DNA from: Flavobacterium sp.
Lineage (GTDB): Bacteria; Bacteroidota; Bacteroidia; Flavobacteriales; Flavobacteriaceae
DNA: 15,459 nucleotides
Reading direction: 5' to 3'
NCBI GenBank assembly: GCA_030682755.1
Contig: JAUXNR010000057.1
Coordinates: 1 to 15,459 of the forward strand
Each line of letters begins with the position of its first letter. Within the stretch, counting starts at the first letter, position 1. Positions 14,873 through 15,459 of this stretch are shown one piece after another. Both the position numbers and the translations under genes were made by a program. Below the pieces are notes generated by a model. That model did not search any database. It was not told the DNA's origin and saw nothing but the letters and a program-made list of their open reading frames with translations.

Positions 14873-15459
14873 TCAGTTATGACAATCTGGATTGGCTTGT
14901 ACTATTAAACTAAGTGTTTTTGGAGAAATATATGGAATATCCAATCCCATTCCGCGAATAATAAATAAGCATCCAATGAGTATTACAAAAACGGGAATAA
15001 GTTTTTGAATTTTATTACGAACGGGGACGGTTAAAAAGTTTGAAATCAAAACCACAGCACTCATCATTGGGATGGTTCCGAGTCCGAAAAGCAACATATA
15101 GGAAACCCCTAAAATTTCACTTTGCATGGCTATGGCACCAAAAAGTGCGGCATAAACCATTCCGCAAGGTAAAAATCCGTTTAACAAACCGATGGTGAAT
15201 AAAGCATCCGGCGATTTTCGTTTGAATTGATTCCCCAAATGACTTTTTACTTTTGAAATCAATTTAAAAATTGGCTTTGAAAAATTGTATTTGGCTAAAA
15301 TTCTTTCAGGAACTAACACAAAAATAATCATCAAAATTCCGACTGCAATTGATAATTGCTGTTGCATTCCGGCAAGAAATAAACCTTTTCCTAAAATACC
15401 AAAAAACAAACCAAGCATGCCATAAGCAGTTTATCTTCCCAAATGATAAAGCGTTATTT
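14873..15459 (-). pseudogene. TauE/SafE (UreH-like) membrane protein, interrupted by an in-frame stop, cut by window edge
   Basis: From Met at 15418 there are 181 residues with about five hydrophobic segments. Numbering from that Met, GLLNGFLPCGMVYAA (78-92) is the hallmark of the sulfite-exporter TauE/SafE group (COG2836 type), and the C terminus ends in a Cys-His pair. Reading upstream in the same frame gives I-T-L-Y-H-L-G-R, then TAA (15433-15431), then T-A-Y-G-M. YHLGR-x-TAYG is the expected family sequence across that stop, so the stop interrupts the gene and Met at 15418 is not the natural start. TTA (Leu) to TAA is one base. The earlier N-terminal part lies outside the window. Such proteins often sit beside ccoG/ccoH of cbb3 oxidase in Bacteroidota and are thought to help metal handling. 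Either a real pseudogene or a sequence error near the contig edge. Confidence 0.65.

Noticed and set aside
1..15459. CRISPR array, tRNA, rRNA, insertion sequence or riboswitch
   Set aside because: No direct repeats with unique spacers, no cloverleaf, no transposase frame and no recognised aptamer motif were seen.

Overview
The window looks like chromosomal core DNA of a member of the Bacteroidota, most likely Flavobacteriaceae. The DNA is A+T-rich. Start codons are preceded by A-rich stretches instead of Shine-Dalgarno sequences, and several upstream regions carry the Bacteroidota promoter signature (TTG, about 18-19 bp, TAnnTTTG). The gene content fits too: an OstA-like protein without a barrel, tandem DUF368 proteins, a DUF349 repeat protein and an EF-G-like paralog. 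I saw no phage, insertion sequence, CRISPR array, tRNA or rRNA.

Layout, left to right. Positions 1-376 hold no convincing gene but contain a symmetric array of six 11-bp repeats (101-190) and a promoter at 334-362. A plus-strand group follows: an OstA/LptA-like envelope protein (377-2020), a class III PLP aminotransferase (2062-3249) and a TPR protein (3393-4790), closed by a strong terminator. Next is a very tight operon: two DUF368 membrane proteins (candidate undecaprenyl-phosphate translocases) that abut exactly, then aroE (shikimate dehydrogenase) overlapping the second by 26 bp. A large acidic DUF349 repeat protein (7733-9808) follows with its own promoter and terminator. Two small unrecognised genes come next, one exported (9901-10248) and one membrane-anchored (10338-10826). 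Then hemN (11038-12396) follows behind a possible FNR-type operator. The minus strand carries an EF-G-like GTPase (14706-12577) and, at the right edge, a TauE/SafE (UreH-like) membrane protein whose frame is broken by an in-frame TAA.

How the genes relate. The left half is envelope-centred: an OstA-like protein of the LPS-transport type and two candidate lipid-carrier recyclers. The right half points to low-oxygen respiration: hemN makes haem without oxygen, and TauE/SafE proteins of this type commonly sit beside cbb3 oxidase assembly genes in Bacteroidota, so a cco cluster may lie beyond the right edge (inference). The EF-G paralog has Tyr where the catalytic His of translational GTPases is expected.

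Most worth checking: the symmetric phased repeat array, the FNR-like site and leader of hemN, the diverged tandem DUF368 pair, the His-to-Tyr change in the EF-G paralog together with its apparently leaderless start, and the nonsense codon in the TauE/SafE gene.
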